Of a stretch of DNA of 9,207 bases, positions 7,047-9,207 are shown in pieces. The first letter of the stretch is position 1. Every line of letters starts with the position of its first letter. The notes beneath the pieces were generated by a model. That model saw only the letters and a program-made list of their open reading frames with translations. It was not told the DNA's origin and searched no databases. The stretch covers positions 1 through 9,207 of the forward strand of contig JAHIEL010000068.1 of assembly GCA_018901715.1 (NCBI GenBank), written 5' to 3'. The translations under genes and the position numbers were made by a program. Source of the DNA: Patescibacteria group bacterium (GTDB lineage Bacteria; Patescibacteriota; Minisyncoccia; Minisyncoccales; PEYH01).

Positions 7047-7073
7047 ACTATACCTTTAGGTTGACTCTGTCAA
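7047..7073 (-). promoter_or_regulatory. Candidate plsY promoter
   Basis: On the minus strand TTGACA (7073-7068, perfect -35) is followed by TATAGT (7052-7047, five of six) with a 15-bp gap, shorter than ideal. Transcription would start near 7040, giving a leader of about 35 bases that includes the plsY Shine-Dalgarno. The -35 overlaps the dyad shared with the opposite promoter. Confidence 0.4.
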
Positions 7074-7089
7074 TCAATTATGGTAGAAA
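7061..7089 (+). promoter_or_regulatory. Candidate promoter of the fak-like operon, with an overlapping dyad
   Basis: TTGACT (7061-7066) is followed after 17 bp by TAGAAA (7084-7089), a good -35 with a weak -10. TAGAAT at 7101-7106 and TATAAT at 7132-7137 are other -10-like sites without good partners. The -35 is the left half of the perfect dyad TTGAC-TCT-GTCAA (7061-7073). The right half, on the minus strand, is the proposed plsY -35. The whole divergent region (7007-7158) holds no gene. Confidence 0.35.
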
Positions 7090-7143
7090 ATGAATGACAG
7101 TAGAATAGCTATCTAGCCCTTTTACAACACCTATAATACCTAT

Positions 7144-7150
7144 AAGGAGG
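7144..7150 (+). promoter_or_regulatory. Ribosome binding site that sets the start of the DhaL-domain gene
   Basis: AAGGAGG lies eight bases before the ATG at 7159. A GTG at 7150 in the same frame would start inside this site, so 7159 is preferred and shortens the protein by three residues to 238. Confidence 0.85.
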
Positions 7151-7158
7151 TGAAAAGA

Positions 7159-7875
7159 ATGAGCCAGGAGATGCATAAGAAGGTTTTAGAAAAAGTAATA
7201 CTCTCAGTTGACCTCATTAGGCAACTTTTTCAAGGGATGTCCTCTGCTGTGAAGGAATGGAGAGACAGGATAGACAAGATGAACTACTATCCAGTTCCAG
7301 ATGCAGACACTGGCAAAAATCTGGCAAAAACGATCTATGCCGCGTCTGAAGCAGCAGAAAAAGGAAAATTCAGATCTCCAAAGCAACTGATTGACAAGCT
7401 TGAAGACTCATTGCTGGAAACTTGTCCGGGAAATATGGGGGCAATTATGTCAGAGTGGCTTACATCCTTTCTCTTAAGTTTAAGGGATCAAAAAGTCATC
7501 AGCCCTAAAACTCTGGCTAAAGCATTTGAGGCAGCAGCAAAAAGTGCTCAAGTTGCCCTGGGTAATCCCAAACAAGGAACAGCGCTTGATCCAATTAATA
7601 GTTCCAGTCAAGCGGCCAGCAAACACGCCGACCAAAAGGATTTGAATCATTCTATGAAGGCAATCCTTGCTCAAGCAAGAATAGCTCTTGAAGACACAAC
7701 AAAAAAACTAAGAGAGCTATTGATAGAAAAAGGCGTAGTTGATCTAAATAAGATTGATCAACTGGAGCAAGAAAAAGCTGTTGATGCCGGAGCTCTTGGT
7801 TTTGTGATCGTTCTTGAAGCTCTCTTAGAAGGCATAAGGGAGGTGAGCAATGAACAAACTACCATTCCAGTATGA
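7159..7875 (+). CDS. fakA: DhaL/Dak2-domain kinase subunit, equivalent to the FakA N-terminal domain
   Basis: A 238-residue protein matching the ATP-binding DhaL domain of FakA (YloV family), the kinase that phosphorylates FakB-bound fatty acid. The nucleotide-metal motif is MNYYPVPDADTGKNL (41-55), compared with NVFPVPDGDTGTNM in the family; D48 and D50 are the likely Mg ligands. PGNMGAIMS (90-98) matches GNSGVILS, with Met in place of the usual Ser. VDAGALGF (208-215) matches VDAGGQGL. Full-length FakA is about 550 residues, and this gene ends where the DhaL domain ends. The next gene carries the following domain and overlaps by 26 bp, so the two are probably translated in coupling and may pair into one enzyme. 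Fatty-acid kinase activity is inferred from neighbours; another acyl or dihydroxyacetone-like substrate is possible. Confidence 0.85.
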   Translation: MSQEMHKKVLEKVILSVDLIRQLFQGMSSAVKEWRDRIDKMNYYPVPDADTGKNLAKTIYAASEAAEKGKFRSPKQLIDKLEDSLLETCPGNMGAIMSEWLTSFLLSLRDQKVISPKTLAKAFEAAAKSAQVALGNPKQGTALDPINSSSQAASKHADQKDLNHSMKAILAQARIALEDTTKKLRELLIEKGVVDLNKIDQLEQEKAVDAGALGFVIVLEALLEGIREVSNEQTTIPV

Positions 7876-8125
7876 AGTTGTTGCCAAGGCAGGAGTAAGG
7901 ACTGAACTGAACCAAAAGGAATTAAGGTCCTTACTGATAAGCAATCTTAAAGATCTTGGGGACGACCTAGTTGTTCGAATCTCAAGCTCGGTGAAAAGGA
8001 TTTCCATACATATCCACACGAACCGAGTTGGAGAAGTAAAAGCCCTAATCTCTTCTTTCTCCAAATCCGGAACCAAACCAGAATTTGAAATAACAGACCT
8101 GCAAAAACAGGTTGAGGAGGTTTAG
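7850..8125 (+). CDS. Small protein resembling the FakA middle domain (91 aa)
   Basis: A 91-residue protein resembling the middle domain of FakA/YloV. LRSLLISNLKDLGDDLVV followed by KRISIHIHTNRVGEV matches the family pattern LGDSLVVV...VKVHVHTNDPGKV. The family's usual opening YGYCTEF, whose Cys takes part in metal binding in FakA, is replaced by FQYEVVA. GGGAGG (7838-7843) six bases before the ATG shows it is a true separate gene. Its start lies inside the upstream gene (26-bp overlap, different frame). It ends two bases (AA) before the start of the DegV gene. The roughly 220-residue C-terminal domain of FakA that contacts FakB is not encoded here. A recent frameshift splitting one gene is less likely, because the second gene has its own ribosome site. 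Confidence 0.75.
   Translation: MNKLPFQYEVVAKAGVRTELNQKELRSLLISNLKDLGDDLVVRISSSVKRISIHIHTNRVGEVKALISSFSKSGTKPEFEITDLQKQVEEV
8114..8120 (+). promoter_or_regulatory. Ribosome binding site that sets the start of the DegV/FakB gene
   Basis: GAGGAGG lies six bases before the ATG at 8127. A TTG at 8112 in the same frame overlaps the site and is rejected as the start. The site lies inside the last codons of the 91-residue gene. Confidence 0.85.
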
Positions 8126-8126
8126 A

Positions 8127-9002
8127 ATGTCTGAAAAAAGACCAGTGGGATTAGTTGTCGGAGAAACCGCGGAACTGCCCTTGTCTTTTAGAGAAAAACA
8201 CAGCATTGAGGAGGCCCTCTTTGATGTTTATTTTCTGGAAGACGAAGACAGGGACAAGGCAAGAAAGGACTTTTTCCAGAAGATGAGAAAAGGATGGCAT
8301 CCTAAGACAGCCCAACCCTCTGTTGGGACATACCTGAGAGCTTACAAAAAAGCATTGAAAAACTTTGAGGAAATCATTGTGATTACAATGACAAGCGAGC
8401 TTTCGGGAGCATTTGATTCAGCCAACAGGGCAGTAGGACATCTGGAAGAAGACGAGCAGAAACGAGCTTCTGTTTTTGACTCCAGATTAGTAAGTATTGG
8501 CGAAGGACTGTTCTGCTGGAAGACTCAAGAGCTGATTGATCAGGGACTTTCAGCTGAAAGAATCCGAGCTGCGCTATACTCTCTAAAAGACGAGATCCAA
8601 CTCTTTGGGCTCTTGAAAAACGTCCGCTGGCTTGAAGAGGGAGGGCGCATCAGCCCAAGCAAGGCCAAAGCAGCAAAGATGGCCCAAAAGCTTGGTGGAT
8701 TTACAGCCGTGACCATTGAACACGGAAAGGTTGAAAAGGCGGGTGCTCTTGGAATGAAATTCTCTAGCAAGGGAATGGTTCCAGCAGTGCTCAAGGAACT
8801 GGAAAAGGTCACGATCACGAAATCAGTTGAAGGAAACCTTATGCAGGTTGCCATCACTCATGCAGATATTGAGACAAGAGAGCTTGAGGAGCTCAAAAAT
8901 GGACTGGCTCACTTGGGCATACGCGCGCTATTTGTCTCCCAAATCACGCCTGTTCTTGGAACCTATGCTGGACCAGGAGCCATTCTTGTCGCTTACATCT
9001 AA
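8127..9002 (+). CDS. fakB: DegV family fatty-acid-binding protein (FakB-like)
   Basis: A 291-residue DegV-fold protein. FakB members bind a fatty acid in the cytoplasm and present it to FakA; the product acyl-phosphate feeds PlsY. Family motifs in order are KTAQPSVGTY (60-69, usually KTSQPS), TSELSGAFDSA (89-99, usually SSxLSGTYqSA), FDSRLVSIGEG (117-127), NVRWLEEGGRI (165-175) and GTYAGPGA (278-285). T61, S93 and R174 match polar residues that hold the fatty-acid carboxylate in FakB. Two differences stand out. The His of the usual GTHxGPG is Tyr (Y280), and the N-terminal TDSS motif is replaced by VGETAE. Length is normal. It is the last gene of the operon, two bases after the 91-residue gene and just before a strong terminator. 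The fatty acid bound cannot be told. Confidence 0.88.
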   Translation: MSEKRPVGLVVGETAELPLSFREKHSIEEALFDVYFLEDEDRDKARKDFFQKMRKGWHPKTAQPSVGTYLRAYKKALKNFEEIIVITMTSELSGAFDSANRAVGHLEEDEQKRASVFDSRLVSIGEGLFCWKTQELIDQGLSAERIRAALYSLKDEIQLFGLLKNVRWLEEGGRISPSKAKAAKMAQKLGGFTAVTIEHGKVEKAGALGMKFSSKGMVPAVLKELEKVTITKSVEGNLMQVAITHADIETRELEELKNGLAHLGIRALFVSQITPVLGTYAGPGAILVAYI

Positions 9003-9008
9003 CACACA

Positions 9009-9061
9009 CCCTAACGAGATTATTTTCTTTGTATGAAAGTAATCTCGTTAGGGAGTTTTTT
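9009..9061 (+). terminator. Rho-independent terminator of the fak-like operon
   Basis: CCCTAACGAGATTA (9009-9022) pairs perfectly with TAATCTCGTTAGGG (9040-9053). CTTT/AAAG can pair inside the loop. AG and a run of six T (9056-9061) follow. It starts six bases after the DegV-gene stop codon. Confidence 0.93.
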
Positions 9062-9079
9062 ATATAAAAAAACAGATTT

Positions 9080-9116
9080 TGCAACGAGGCCCGTCCTCGT
9101 TGCAGTTATCCACAGG
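9080..9116 (-). repeat. REP-like unit, copy 5 (with DnaA box)
   Basis: On the plus strand, arm TGCAACGAGG, loop CCCGT and arm CCTCGTTGCA (perfect 10-bp stem) are followed by GTTATCCACAGG. It is in the same orientation as copy 4 and differs from copies 2 and 4 at one base, which makes its stem perfect. It lies about 20 bp past the fak operon terminator and 3 kb from the transposase gene. Confidence 0.9.
9106..9114 (+). promoter_or_regulatory. Perfect DnaA-box consensus within REP-like copy 5
   Basis: TTATCCACA, one base (G) from the hairpin arm as in copy 4. Past it (9117-9207) I see AT-rich sequence, GATCGATC at 9187-9194 and GGTGGAAGTCGGG at the edge, and no gene. Confidence 0.5.
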
Positions 9117-9207
9117 TTGTTTGTGCAGATAAATAGCAAATGCTTAATAAATGGCTCATAAACAAAATCCGCTAATAAATCGGGGTGATCGATCGGTGGA
9201 AGTCGGG

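Noticed and set aside
7850..7875. Frameshift breaking a single FakA gene
   Set aside because: The downstream gene has its own well-placed ribosome site and ATG, and the upstream protein ends at a natural domain border. A split gene fits better.
8540..8857. A 105-residue open frame on the minus strand
   Set aside because: It is antisense to the DegV/FakB gene, with Ser/Pro-rich content typical of a mirror frame.

Overview
The window most likely comes from an uncultured bacterium of the Candidate Phyla Radiation (Patescibacteria, probably Parcubacteria-like). This is an inference from gene content: a giant secreted protein with several lamin-tail domains of the 'NEIAWMGT...DEWIELKN' type, a REP-associated tyrosine transposase (RAYT) of the short kind common in those genomes, and short AT-rich intergenic regions. 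The standard bacterial code fits: TGA ends the DhaL gene and TAA/TAG end the others.

Layout. Bases 1-4977 (minus strand) hold a probable two-gene unit. First comes a 202-residue membrane-anchored protein of unknown function. Ten bases later comes a very large exported protein, of which 1452 residues are visible before it runs off the left edge. It has a signal peptide, a coiled coil, three lamin-tail domains, an acidic linker, a calcium-loop motif and glycine-rich beta-repeats. Bases 5003-6017 hold a RAYT gene (minus strand) with its REP-like palindromes. Two identical 38-bp units flank the gene in inverted orientation, one palindrome lies in frame inside the gene, one lies in the leader of the 202-residue gene, and a fifth copy sits at 9080-9116. 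In three copies the palindrome is joined to the perfect DnaA-box sequence TTATCCACA.

Bases 6205-9061 hold a lipid cluster that looks less AT-rich than the left half. plsY (minus) diverges from a three-gene plus-strand operon: a DhaL kinase domain (FakA N-terminal domain), a 91-residue piece resembling the FakA middle domain, and a DegV/FakB family protein. Each side ends in a clear hairpin terminator. In the known pathway FakB carries a fatty acid, FakA phosphorylates it, and PlsY transfers the acyl-phosphate to glycerol-3-phosphate. The cluster therefore reads as a compact route from scavenged fatty acid to lysophosphatidate. FakA is split and the FakB-binding C-terminal domain is not visible.

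The most interesting points are the palindrome family (in-frame copy in its own transposase, inverted flanking pair, attached DnaA box) and the reduced, split FakA next to an atypical FakB and plsY. No tRNA, rRNA or CRISPR array was recognised.
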